Source: Klebsormidium nitens (taxonomy: Eukaryota; Streptophyta; Klebsormidiophyceae; Klebsormidiales; Klebsormidiaceae). From it: a stretch of DNA of 23,188 nt. The first letter of the stretch is position 1; each line of letters opens with the position of its first letter. The DNA lies in contig DF237877.1 of the NCBI GenBank assembly GCA_000708835.1, positions 1 through 23,188 on the forward strand, written 5' to 3'. The translations under genes and the position numbers were made by a program. The notes under the pieces were generated by a model. That model was not told the DNA's origin and ran no database searches. It saw only the letters and a list, made by a program, of their open reading frames with translations. Shown here piece after piece: positions 9,701 through 20,483 of this stretch.

Positions 9701-10650
9701 CATATTTGATGATGAGATTCTTGATGTCGGTGCAGATGCTCTCAGGAGCACCGCGGCCAGCGAGGGCCACCATACCCGGCAAGTCGATGAGATTGAGATC
9801 TGCAGGCCAGGGAAATTCTTAACTTCGTTTCTGAACTTGTTTGCATCGACTGCCCACAGAAGTAGCTTTCACTCTTGTCATGCTCCTTCAGCCCCCTCTT
9901 TGTAGAACCTCGGATTTCCGTCTACCAAGCTGATCAACACCAAGCAGGCGGTGCTTCGTAAGCAACAAAGCTGATTTTAGGCAAAGATGTGCTTTAGAGA
10001 TCTTGCTTCTTTTCAGACGTGGCGCAAGGCTGAGCCCAACAGGAGTGCAGTGGCAGACAGTTCAGTGGTGCTTTCGCACTCTACCCACCTGGCGTGCCCC
10101 TCCTGAGGACCGTCAGCGTCGCTGCCGTAGCACTGATGGCTGAGTCCGACCCTGCAAGCTCACGGGTTGCTCGATTGACCAGCTCGGGAATGTCACGCTC
10201 GGAGATGTTGGGGTGATGTCTGAGTGCATCTCTGCCCTGCCATTCGAAGGAAATGATTTGATCGGGCCCCCCCCTGGCGGCCTTGTTGTCGCGCAGCTTG
10301 ACGAAGAGTGGGATGCGCGTACACATGCCGCTCTTGGCGGGCAGGTTGATGCCCAAGATCCGGGACAGCACCGTGCTCTTCCCGTGGGACTGCTCTCCGA
10401 CGACCACCACAGCAGGGATGTTAATACCCTCCTCCGCCAGTCCCGGCAAGCCGTGCAGCATGTTAAACTGATCCAGGATGCGCTGCAGCCTTCCCTGAGC
10501 AGCAGCCACATCATTGTCCTCCCGAGAGTGGTCGCTGCTCGCCCAAGAGTGGGGATTCGAGGGCCAAGCGTCTGCGTTGCTTGGGCTGCCCTCCATGCTA
10601 CTCGCTGGAGACGACTCCACCACGGCGTCCATCTGCTGATCGTTTAACAT
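6759..10650 (-). CDS. Dynamin-related GTPase, multi-exon
   Basis: This is a membrane-remodelling GTPase of the dynamin superfamily. Exons placed by eye: 10650-10089, 9799-9490, 9148-8923, 8671 to about 8465, about 8325-7967, 7616-7173 (or ending at 7335), 7116-7075, 7011-6850 and 6782-6759. Exon 1 has a polar 50-residue leader, then G1 GEQSHGKST and G2 TRIPLFVKL. The join to exon 2 gives G3 DLPGM, then G4 TKCDKA. Exon 3 continues the G5 region (GYALLRNPEIREG) into the stalk. Exon 5 has GLPGMVKKLPFNNIF, equivalent to the family's ELPGF loop. Exon 6 has CREFICRIIEKERTTP and FTNHP. GED residues are VELFAYWYIVSNRLMDVVP and onward. No PH or proline-rich domain is seen, so it is Mx/DRP-like, about 640 residues. 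The exon 4/5 border and the last 8-codon exon are uncertain. All the core borders splice in frame with no stop. Confidence 0.9.
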
Positions 10651-12237
10651 AATGACACGATACTGTGTGAGGTTGAAGCTTGCGGCCTCGACTCGGACGG
10701 AGAATTATTGGCAGACAGAAGGCTCTAAGTATCTCTTAGTCTTTACGTTGACTGCCTAGGCGAGATCAAGCGGTCTCTCTTGGACCATCGACATGCTGCC
10801 CCATACTCCATGCAATGCTGCGGCCCCTATTTAGACTTTCACATTCTTGAGCCTCTGGCACGTCGTCCCGACATAAGTGTACCAAGGTACAGCCTTGACT
10901 GTTTCAAATATTGCAGTCAAACCCAACTTGGACAACTTCACGGTCCCGTACATGGTTGCTCCGCTACTGTAGCTACAGGTAGTACTTAGTAGCAGGCTCT
11001 TGTACATATTTGCTGTTACCTAAGAATCTCAAATGCCTCTCCGATTTTGAAAGTTACTCGAGAGGTCTGCTGTCAAGCAATAGCTTCACGTGCCAGCTGT
11101 CAGACCGCGGGCCCATGTCGCACCTGCTGCATGACGCAACTCGTCTGCATCAGAGCGCTATCGACGCCGTTGAAACGACATTGCCGTCTCATCGGACGAC
11201 TCTCGGGTGCACCAGCTGTATACTCGCTAGCATCAGACGCGGGTTAACGGTTTACATCGTGACTGCGGGACTTCCGTACTGACAGCAGATTGGCTAGGGC
11301 CCAGCAACTGTATGATCATCTTCGTATACCAAAATTACACGACGGTGTTGCTGCTCCTTTCAAGCAAGCTGCTAGCGGGGCTGCTAGCTTTACGTCTGAG
11401 TTGAAAGGGGAAGTGCAAACGTCAGACGGTAAAAGTGAGAGTAAAATCAACGCCTTCTCGACTTGACTTATACCTTCGTCGTCTGATTACCTTAAAGTCC
11501 CAATTTTCTCCCCCTTCCTGAAACCAGGAAGTTGCTTGGAAGAAGCTCAGAGTACCGTAGCTGTACTTCAATAAGAGATATAGCAGTACGATCCGAGTGA
11601 TCGACAAGCGCGATCAGCATTGGCTCATGCAGTGGGCTGCCACCTTGAATAGTTTGCTGCACGCGCAACGTTCATCAGCAGGCAAGTTCCTACCAAAGGC
11701 GACTTTGCAAGCTGTCATCAGGAAAGGCCAACTGGGGTCCGAGATTGCTCCGCGACGTCCTTAGACCAATGTAGATTTCAATGCCCTTGCTTCCTCATTT
11801 GCTGGCTGCACGCAGCCTTCCCTTCGATCCTTACTGCTCTGACGCATGTGGTGCCCGCGGCCAGTAGTCCAGATTCAACGTTGCTGCTAGATTGGTGCAA
11901 CAGGTTGACTTCGACCGAAGAGCGCCATGGCGCCAATCATCCCGGACAATACCCAAGACCCGACAGGTGAGTCTACGTGAGGGAGCGTCGATGCATATCA
12001 CCTCGCAGCATATCATGCATCTGGGCAACGCAATCATTGGCTATAGGGCAGGCACATGCATATGGCGTTGACTGTGAGCTACAAGCGCCAGCTAGGACTG
12101 CCTGAGTTTAGGACGTTCGCACACAGTCTCACAGATGGATATAAGTGCTCTGAGCGCGCTTCCTTGGAAAGCAGAAAGCACCAAATGTTATCAAACCCTG
12201 ACGGAAGATCTGCGGGCTTCCAAGCAGACTGGCTCAG
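10651..12237. other. Divergent intergenic region between dynamin and septin genes
   Basis: About 1.6 kb separates the dynamin start (minus) from the first recognisable septin exon (plus). It should hold both promoters and 5' leader sequences, and perhaps a non-recognised first septin exon; an ATG at 12062 is followed by a donor-like GTGAGC at 12074. Short frames at 10780-10989, 11010-11282, 11422-11607 and 11831-12037 show no domain features. I could not point to a TATA box or other defined element with confidence. Confidence 0.5.
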
Positions 12238-15200
12238 GTGGTTGAAACTCGGGTGATCTTCGCAGTTGCCCCGGCTAGCAGCAGGCCACCTACCCCAGTG
12301 CCCCAGTTAGACCGGCCAATCGACGTGGCTAGATTTGCTATCGAGCGTGCCCCCGCACCTACGATTCTGCTGGTAGAAGACTCCTTCAAAATTATGGTAA
12401 GCTTATCAAGACTGCAATGTGGAAGTCGACTTTAGTTGCTTTTATGTAGAGGTTAGTAAAAGAGGACCCATGAGAGCTATGGCCTAATCAAAAGACCCTT
12501 CTTGCTCTTGGATGAATTTGCAATCTGCTTATAGCACTGGAAAAGAAGGTGTTTTGACAGACACGCTGAATATCTGCACATTTGTCCGTTTCTCCAGCAT
12601 GCCGTATCATGCTGGCTGTTAATCATTTCTACTAAGTACCAGCTGTTGGCTGAATCCTGCGGGTAAAAAGCGGACTGTGCTCTTGCAGATCGCTGGAGAG
12701 TCGGGGCTTGGGAAGTCAACATTCATCAACAACATCTTCTCTTCGTACAACGGGGGCAGGCCGATCATGCCGGACCACGCTGCCTCAGGCGAGACGGGGG
12801 GAGAAGCTGTCCTGCCAGCAGGAGTTGCGCCTGATGATGGATCTGCAGAGGAAGGTTCCTTGAAGCCTCCCACCTTGGCCATTGACCAATCATGTGTCTT
12901 CGCAACAAGAAATGCAGACCAGACAATGAACATCACCTACCGAATGGTAGACACTCCAGGCTGGGGAGACGACATAGACGTTTCCAGAAGGTGATTGTGA
13001 CCTACACGCGCCTACATTGATCTAGTGTGGACGTTTGAGGCCCAACAGGCATTGTCGTCGAGGGATAGTGTGCCGAGCGCGAAGTAGAGCAGCTTCCATG
13101 AACAGATTGCCAACTAGTATGCTCTTACTGATGCTGCCGGAAGTGGTGCTCTTGCCCAATGCTCACCTCGCAGCTCGGATGTAGCGTCTTACCTTAGGCC
13201 ATCTACCAACACTTAAGGGCAGCTTAACAGGGGAACCTGCAACAGTTTACTCTACGCAGACTCCCTCCTTGGGATCTTGTCATCGGTGCTTGCCTTCTTC
13301 ATCTAGTGGCCGTTCGACAGTGAAGTGGGTGCTTTGAAGACGTCATCTGCTGCCAATGAAACCCAGCATTAATCGATCGTACGGTCTCTGTGCAGCATTG
13401 CAAGAGTGACCGACTTCTTGCTGTCCTGCCACCGCGTCTACCAGGAGCGATTCACCGGCCAACCCTACGGTGTGGAGAAGGAGGACGAACGCGTCGCTTG
13501 TATTCTGTACTTCATCGCACCCCATCGGATCAAGCCGATTGATGTCGAGTTCATGAAGCAGCTGAGCAAGCTAGCACCCCTCATTCCGGTTGTGGGGAAG
13601 GTACGTGGAACAACGGTGTAGAAAGGGCACTCCGATCAACAATAACTTTACCTTGGTGTCTGCAGCTTTATGGCTCTTCGTCCAAATCAAAGCTAGTTTT
13701 CGATAGCGTTGAGTGCATATGCTCAAACCAATGGCTTTCTGCTGTCTCGTTCAAGTGGAATGTATCAGCCGTCCTGTATACTCTCGGTGGCCAACACATA
13801 AACGCATCGATCGGCTTGTATTCTGCAGGCTGACACGATGAGCAAACCGTCGAGATCAAACTTGGCTGCCGCAAGGAAGCCAAGTGAGGTGGAGAGCTTT
13901 CGACGGGTAGTGCTGAAGGAGCTTAAAGATAACGAGATCAGCTGCTTTCACGAACCGCCTAGGGTCTTCTTCGTGGGGGCCAGCAAGGTGTACGATCCCG
14001 TCAGACTGCAGGAAGATCCGGCAGTCTACTGGCCGGTAAGAGAGATACGGAATTGCACCTGTTGTGCAGATTGAAGCCAGAGCAGGCTGAACTCGACTAA
14101 CGCTCCGCTAAATGAACCCTCACGATGCTCTCATTCCACTCCGACCGTTTACAAAACCTCGATCGGCCTGGGGCCCGTTCGGGTTCACTCTGCAGTACCA
14201 AGAAGAGCTTTGCACAGACTTGGAACCACGGTTCGGCATGCCTGGCCCTCCCGGTACGGGGTGCTTCTCGAGATAGGCCGTCAAGTGGTCCTTGTCACGT
14301 GTTTACTTTTGCTCCATCTGCTTTTCGAATCTGGATCTCTCGCTGGAGAAAGCTGCTGATGGGCTGATGTGATCCAATACATCTCAGCGGTTCTCGGTCC
14401 TCAATCTAAACAATCTTTTGCAAGCTTCGCAGATCCGCGAGTATCCGTGGGGAGTGTGCAACATCCTGGACCCAAACCATACCGACACAGGCGAGCTCAA
14501 GCTCAGTATGCTTGGAAAGGACTACAGAAACCTACAACTCCGAAAGCGAGAGATCTACGAGGCAGCCGTGAACGACGGTCGGCTTGGACGTGAGTTCCAC
14601 CCCCAATCGCCTTCTTTTGCAAGTGGACCATATTACCACCACTTATGGGTTCTTTCTGTCGACTGGGCATGCTCAAGGTCCGGATCATTTTCACTGGTAA
14701 CTGATTCTCCAAAGAAGATCTGGTTGGCGAACGGTTCTCTTCCTTCTGTTTTCTCTCGCTGCTTAATTGCACTCTAAATTACGGGCACAAGCCGTTCTGG
14801 TTTGCGAACCTCGATTATGACCACAAGAGCCAGCTGTTTTCGCCCATCCACTTGATTGCCACGTAGCTGTGGCGCACGGTCTATGCAAGCGCGCCATAGC
14901 AGCCTCGGTTTCATTCTTCGCTAATTTCCATAAGATCGCCCACAATTGGATAGAAGTTGTTGTGCTTCGTTGCTGCAGTCGTGACGTCCAAGACGCCCAT
15001 CTGCTTGAGCACCCAGTACCGGGGCTCAGGAGGGAAGATGTGTACCGTGTACATCACCCGGTGGCTGAACGGAACCCCAGGAGCCATCTCTGCAGCCCAG
15101 CCCTCTTCGGAGTATGAGAACCTCCACCTGCAACAGCTCGACGACGAAAAGTTGCACTACGGCTCCGTCATAGGCCTGAAGCACAGCGAGACGCAGAAGT

Positions 15201-15589
15201 TTCTCTGTGATCAGAGCGGCCACTTGCTGCCGCCGAGGGGGCTGGCTTGGGATCGAGCAAGGGCGAACGACTTCGAGCAATTTAAGATTCTGGAGGCGCC
15301 GAAGGAATCCAAGAAAGCCAACGCCTACGGCTCGCCGGAGGAGGTCGAGGCAATTCTCGAGCGTCTCTACGTGGGCAGCAAGATCATACTCAGGAGCCTT
15401 GCAGTGCCGGACAATGAAACGAGCTACCTGTACTTCGACCAGAACCGGCGCTCGTATAAGAAAGAGCTGAACGAGGCAGGAAGGAACTTCGACAACCAAT
15501 ATGGGTTCGATCTGACTATTGCTGACAAAGCCACCGTCTGGACGATCTGCAACACAAAGGGGCAAGCTCGCCCTTGGTCGATCCCTTAA
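12238..15589 (+). CDS. Septin GTPase with C-terminal beta-trefoil-like extension
   Basis: Septins are filament-forming GTPases acting at membranes and in cytokinesis. Exons: about 12266-12396 (start unresolved), 12689-12990, 13396-13600, 13829-14035, 14433-14589 and 14979-15589; every junction is GT-AG and in phase. Exon 1 ends DSFKIM and joins exon 2 IAGESGLGKSTFINN (G1). Exon 2 also has a 40-residue Gly/Pro-rich insertion and G3 DTPGWGDD. Exon 3 has ERVACILYFIAPHRIKPIDV and PLIPVVGK, which joins exon 4 ADTMS to form G4 (GKAD). Exon 5 starts IREYPWGV, the conserved septin YPWG motif, and continues into the septin-specific region. The last exon adds about 200 residues with two beta-rich repeats instead of the usual coiled coil. 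No in-frame ATG is visible in exon 1 after the upstream stop at 12199, so a 5' exon is missing from this model. Confidence 0.88.
14979..15589 (+). other. MIR/beta-trefoil-like module, last exon of the septin gene
   Basis: The exon begins after the acceptor GTTGCTGCAG (ends 14978), in phase with the preceding septin exon; the split codon CTC is formed across the junction. It encodes about 202 residues. Two similar blocks are visible. One contains YGSVIGLKHSETQKFLCD and ends DFEQFKILE. The other contains LYVGSKIILRS, YLYFDQNRRSY and DNQYGFDLTI, ending ATVWTI. The G-S-x-I-x-L pattern followed by Tyr/Phe-Leu and a terminal hydrophobic strand resembles MIR and related beta-trefoil repeats, but I cannot assign a precise family. 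It could instead be a separate gene with its own promoter: a frame with an upstream in-frame ATG at 14957 exists. The phase match and the acceptor favour fusion. Confidence 0.5.
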
Positions 15590-16459
15590 TCTGCAATCAG
15601 GTCTTGTTAGTCAAAAGTTGGAACTTGAACAGGAGACTCGCAACAGGATGCAGACCGCGAGTCGCGAGACCAGGACAATCGAAGACGCCCCATCCTTTTT
15701 ATACATCTAGATTTTTGACTGCCCACGGCGTATAATCATAACTTGCATGCCGTACAGCAGTCCTGACCTGTAGGACGTGATCGCATCTGCCACTAGGCTA
15801 CCTAGGGAATCCTGCAAAAGCATTGGTCGTACTCCAGAGGTATACGCTTCGTTTCAGATGCTCGGCCCAATTCAGCAGTAGTTGGCCCTAGAATAAGATT
15901 ATGGTGAATCTCCCGTCGAAAACTTGAAATGGGAAAACTGCGATTCACTTGGTGTTATATAGGGGTTTTTGCAACACAAGAAAGAAGAAGAACCGTTGGA
16001 TAGCCTTGCAACAACAACTGATGGGAAAAGCTGGCAGCAGACGGACCAAGGTCTTAAGTGAAACTCTGCGAGTGGTATGCAATTGCTAGCTGGGCGAAGA
16101 GTCATGATTTACTCGTAACTCACATCACGCCATGCATTATTGTGAGCTTCGCATGAAGCAGGCGAGACCTGCTTCGATAGCTGATCTAGATGCCTCGGCC
16201 TACTTAGAAATCTCACCAGAAGCAAATCTAGCTCACTATAGTTTACGAGCGTTTTCTAGTGAATCGCGACATATCATTAAATCCATGGCATTGCTCCATG
16301 GCCGGCAGTCCACTTCGAAAGATGCGATTAAGAAGCACATATGGACTGCATATGATCGCGTGTGTGCACCTCTGAGTCATGCAAGGTCCTCAAGAGCATG
16401 CATGAAAGTGAACTGAGCAACAAACGCTGAGGCTGTCCACAATGGGCCCACTCCGCTTC
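15590..16459. other. Intergenic region between convergent genes, no gene seen
   Basis: This lies between the septin stop (15589, plus) and the methyltransferase stop (16460, minus), so it should contain both 3' ends and polyadenylation signals. A plus frame of 94 codons at 16132-16416 and a minus frame at 15899-16105 have no recognisable content. Confidence 0.5.
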
Positions 16460-17626
16460 TCACTGACGACTTTTATGAATCAGCACAAACACCTCTACAC
16501 CTTTTCTGGCTCCATCAGGAGGGGGATGTGAGTAGAGTACTTGAGTGTCAAAGTACTTGCTTGCTCGTCTGAAGAACTTTGCGTCCTTCTTCCAGCGCCT
16601 CAAATGTGCTATTAATATCTTCTGCTTACCCCCTAGCATGCAGCTATTGCTCGCACCTTCAATATTACTCGAGGCACCCCTTTCGGGATCTTCTCTCCTA
16701 AGACCAACCTCAGATTCAAGCTCTTCTTTTCGCTTGGTGCTGGTTGCCTTGAGCTACCTTCGGCTACTCTTTGTCCGCTGAGCCAACGGAGAGTCTGCAA
16801 GAGAGGCACTGTGAGAAAGGCTTTTGTCCCATCCTTGTCCAGAGTCTGTCTGAACTCCTTGGGTCCTGTCCGAAGGTAGTCTGGGGTTAATCTCGGACTT
16901 TAGACCGTCCAGCCTGTCTGAAACTTGTCTGGAAGGTGTCCCAACTAGGTCTGAACCATGTCCACTTCTTGTCTAAATGCTAGCTAGGCTCGAACAGTGT
17001 ATCATAGTACACAACGTCTGAAGCAACGACCAGATCAAAGGCTCCTCCTTGCTCGACTAGTCTAGCCACGTCCTGCCTCACGCCCCAAGAAAGAGGCTCA
17101 ACTTCTATACCGTGATTCCCTCCCGAAGCCTTTTCCAAGAGTGGTTCTAGAACATGTTGAGAGCTCTCTTTCAAGCTCTGTGTGCCTCCGTTGAGCTCCA
17201 TGGCTGTGCTTTTGGCTAACGCGTCGCCAGTGCAAAGATGCAAACCGTTCTTACATCTGTCCGCTTCATTCCTACCAAAGCACCCCCTGTCTGCTCAAGC
17301 TGCTCACTTACCAAATCCACTGTACAACCGCTGACAGCTGCGCTATGGCTCTTTTTGTTACCTCTAAACCTCCCCTGGTTTAGCGCCACATTCTCCCGCA
17401 AGTTCTCCAACACAGCAGGAAGGTCGCTCAGAGTCACAGAAGCTCCCAACTTTGCAGCAAAGATGCCGACCAAGCCAGTCCCCGCAACAAGCTCTAGAAC
17501 TCTCTTCCCTCGCAGGCCACCAGAGGCTTCGTATCTAGCCTCCAAGTAATGACAGAGCGCCTCAGCAGCCGGCCATAGCTGGAAGGACTGGCCTCTGCAT
17601 AGGGATGCAGGCAAGGTTGATAGCAA
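16460..17626 (-). CDS. METTL21-like protein (lysine) methyltransferase, possibly damaged
   Basis: Seven-beta-strand SAM-dependent methyltransferase of the METTL21/FAM86 type. Pieces: 17594-17312 (GQSFQLWPAAEALCHYLE; motif I VLELVAGTGLVGI; TLSDLP after it) ends at a strong donor, GTAAGTGAG. The intron runs to 17250. Then 17249 to about 16985 has the motif IV region DLVVASDVVYYDTLFEP. A TAG follows at once (16980-16982) and no GT donor is visible there. About 16808-16770 reads PLLQTLRWLSG, the expected next helix, after the acceptor TTTCTCACAG. About 16603-16460 reads RRWKKDAKFFRRASKYF and ends VEVFVLIHKSRQ before a TGA, the family's C-terminal strand. The missing donor and the Val in place of the first Gly of motif I (ELVAGTG, usually ELGAGTG) suggest decay or divergence. 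The true N-terminus lies upstream of the acceptor CTATGCAG at 17595; 17626 is only the frame limit. Confidence 0.75.
16835..16975. repeat. Degenerate short tandem repeat in a methyltransferase intron
   Basis: The plus strand repeats variants of TGTCTGAA or TGTCTGGA about ten times in 140 nt. Examples are GTCTGTCTGAACT, CTGTCCGAAGG, TAGTCTGGGG, CCTGTCTGAAAC, TTGTCTGGAAGG, AGGTCTGAACC and TTGTCTAAATG. Spacing is irregular, roughly 10-14 nt. It lies between the motif IV exon and the PLLQTLRWLSG exon, at the place where a splice donor is expected but not found. Confidence 0.6.
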
Positions 17627-18680
17627 GCAATCTCACAAAGACAATCTGCTTGAATTGATTCCTGAACGTAGATACAAAGCCCTTGTCGGAGAAGGCATCC
17701 CCTCGTCAGACTGCCAGAGCTGTTAAGAGCGAGGCACTATGGACATCTAGCAGCCAGATTTTGCCCTGAGGAAACAACAGGCAGCACCCTCCTCGCTTAT
17801 CCGAGAGACAAGTCTGCAGAAGATGGTCCATCAGATTGGAAAGAAGTGAAAGGTTCCCTTCCCTCAGGTTCTTGAGTGATACGCAATCCTGATACCATCT
17901 ATCTTAGTGTTTCGCTTTCGAGACCCTCTGGTCATGTCGCTGGGTTCGGGAATTTATAAGTTTGCAGGAGAGACTTAGCTTGCTCTGGTCTGCACTAACG
18001 CCTTCCAGAAAGTCATTGACGTAATCGGTGGACTCTGTATCAAGCTCTGCGCGAATCGATGAGAGGCCCGCACCCTCTAGCTAAGTGGGGACTTTGAAAG
18101 ACAATGTCCAAGTGTCTCGACAGAGTACGCAAGTCCAAAAACAAGGACGAAAGCAAGAATGCTCCGCTAACCTCGATGCACCAAGACTGGAGGGATGTTG
18201 TGCAGGCTGATCGGTGTGTACCCAACTTGTATGCGCACATCGCAGGCTATCTTGAGGTTTTCATCGTGCACTCTTTCCGTTTGTCTTCCGCTGTCCCCCT
18301 GGAAAAATTCTCTCTCCTGACAACCATTTCTAGAGGTTTCGGGGGTTTGGGAGTTGGCGTCAAGCTCGTTTGGTGCTTCCCAGTTCCAAGCACACCGTTC
18401 CCTTTTCCTCATCGCAGTCTAAACTGCTGTGCATCATTTCCCCTACTTGATAGTATCCCACTATCGTCAAGTTTGGAATTTCGTCCAGATGTGATTTTGC
18501 TCACACTGTTAAAACGCAGCTCTTCGTTAAAGCAAACTCTACGGAAGTACTAGCTCGCTGTTGCTGTACAAGAGATTGCCAACTACTAACTCTGCGGCTT
18601 CACCTTCTGCATATTACCTACTATTGCTAGGAAGCTCGCCCTGAGAAAAGGATCTAGGAAGACTGAGATGCCTTCCGTAA
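17627..18680. other. Presumed 5' region of the methyltransferase gene, no exon assigned
   Basis: The methyltransferase N-terminus should be encoded here. One candidate is the minus-strand ATG at 17933-17935, which starts MTRGSRKRNTKIDGIRIAYH with a possible donor GTATCAGG inside it, but I cannot connect it to the main body. A plus-strand frame of 149 codons at 18104-18553 has no domain-like content and is opposed by minus frames; I do not call it. Confidence 0.4.
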
Positions 18681-19354
18681 TCACGCCTTCCACATTCTGG
18701 CGGTGCCGTCCATTGAGCACGTGAGAAGATAAGGCCGCTCCGCGTGTTATGCTAGGCCGGTGACCTGCAAACGCACAGAAACTTATTAACGCGCCTGTAC
18801 GGGAATTTCGTTACAGCCACGAGCAATCCGTGACGGGAGGTCGCTAGATACAGTAGACCTCCTTTAAGGTGGGGGGGCACTTTTTGATGAAACAACAAAC
18901 AGAGATAACTACCACTGTCTCCAAAACCTGGCAGAGACGAGAGAGCCTGCGCATCATTCTCGCAGCTTAGACACAGAGGCTGCACCACGGGGAAATCTTG
19001 TCTACGTAAATTCCCTTGTAATTGGCAAAACATTCACATTCATGGACCAGTCGAGCAACGCACCTAGTCACCATGGTGTTCACTTTCACTGTTTTCGCTT
19101 TGCAAATTCAAGAAACATTTGTCCGTTCACTTCACAACAAATTCTACCTGAGTAGACCGGGTTTGTCAGCCATAAAGTAGGCAGCTTATCAGCAGAGAAT
19201 GCAACTCCAAAGCAGAGACAATCGGGACTTACCGTCATCGCATGTGCTTTGAAGGAGGCTCTCTTGTCTTCTTCCACCAAGTCCAGGCGAAGACTTGCCC
19301 GTCCTCTGAGCCGCTCAGCACATGTGCATCGTCGTTGCTGAAGCAGTTGCCCAC

Positions 19355-19745
19355 TTTGTACGACTGCAAAACGAGGTGCATGCTAAAATGTTTCTCGAAA
19401 ACAAAGACACAGGCAGAAGTGACTTGACACGTGTGAAGAGGCTGTTGTAAAACGAGGCAGAAGAACCAAGAGGCGCCAAGATAACAGGCAAAGTTGGCTT
19501 AGAAAGTGAGCAAGGTGGAAAGAAGCTGTCGTGAAACGAGGCCAACGAACCAATATACGCCAAGATACCAGGCAAAGTTGAAAGGAAGTGTGAGCTTCAA
19601 CATGTGAAAAAGCTGTTTTGAAACGAGGCAAAAGAGCGAAAGACGGGGCAAAGACACCAGGCAAAGTTGGATACGAATGTAGGCATCGACATGTGAAGAA
19701 GCTGTCACGAAACGAGGCAGAAGAAGCAGAAACGAGGCAAGACAA
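19355..19745. repeat. Intronic tandem repeat, unit 84-89 bp, about four copies plus the real splice acceptor
   Basis: Plus-strand anchors of the form GCTGTNNNGAAACGAGGC occur at 19441, 19525, 19612 and 19701, spaced 84, 87 and 89 bp. Each is followed by a shared ACCAGGCAAAGTTGG-type segment and CATGTGAA. A divergent fifth copy at about 19361 (CGACTGCAAAACGAGG) contains the acceptor of the WDR83-like exon starting at 19363. The array fills much of an 878-nt intron (20241-19364). Confidence 0.85.
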
Positions 19746-20483
19746 TCAGATGGGAACCTGTGCCTAAGCGTAGCTACGAGATATTGCTTCCAGCAGAGTG
19801 CTTGACTAGCAAGTGGGAGGACATGGAACAGAAACAGACAAGGGCAGCGCTTATAGCTTGTCGGATCACCCGTTTGCATGAAAGAGACGTTTGTTGGGAC
19901 TGATTTCGTGCTCTTCAAATTTGTGCTTGAAGGAGAGTGACTGAAAAGGAAAAAGACACTTTGCAGGCATCTCCATCACAGAGACGAGGCATCCAGAGGA
20001 GGCTAAATTCCAGCAAGCATATAGGGAAGGCCCTGAGTCAGGAGTGGATCAGTCGTGTTTGTCCGCAAAAGCCGCGCCAAAGCACGGGCCTAGGATGACA
20101 ATAAAACGGTCATCATGTCCACTTCCGGAAATCAAGCTCGAGCTCTCCACAAAGACTTAGAACAGACAAATGAGGCTCTTCAAACAAAAGTCTTTCATGA
20201 GATTCAATGAGGCGATCAGTCCGAAAGGTCAATAGACTGACCTTATTTACGTGGCCACGATACTCGTTCAGAACGTCCCCGCTTGTCCTGCAAACGACAA
20301 CGTGCAAGAATGTGAGAGAACATCCAAACGGTATTCAGAAGAGGACACCAAACAATTGGAAGAACTTTATTGATATCAACCCATCTGAGAGACTTTGAAG
20401 TCCTACATCGAAGAAACTTTCCTGTCCTACACTTCAGATGGATGGAGCAGACGCTTGCAAACAACCAAGTGCGTGCATATCCT

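Noticed and set aside
10213-10647. 144-codon plus-strand frame
   Set aside because: It is antisense to dynamin exon 1, whose GTPase motifs are clear on the minus strand.
12215-12300. tRNA-like stretch with TGGCTCAGGTGGTT resembling a D-arm
   Set aside because: No matching acceptor stem, anticodon arm or T-loop could be placed around it; it lies at the start of the septin exon.
15026-15565. 179-codon minus-strand frame
   Set aside because: Antisense shadow of the last septin exon.
18104-18553. 149-codon plus-strand frame
   Set aside because: No recognisable domain, Ser/Pro/Leu-rich low-complexity end, and located where methyltransferase 5' sequence is expected.
19355-19745. CRISPR-like array
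   Set aside because: Whole 84-89-bp units are repeated, without constant repeats separated by unique spacers, and the context is a eukaryotic intron.
19315-19918. Repeated Phe/Ser-rich frames on the minus strand, looking like a repeat protein
   Set aside because: They are translations of the 84-89-bp tandem repeat, whose unit length is not a steady multiple of three, inside a WDR83-like intron.
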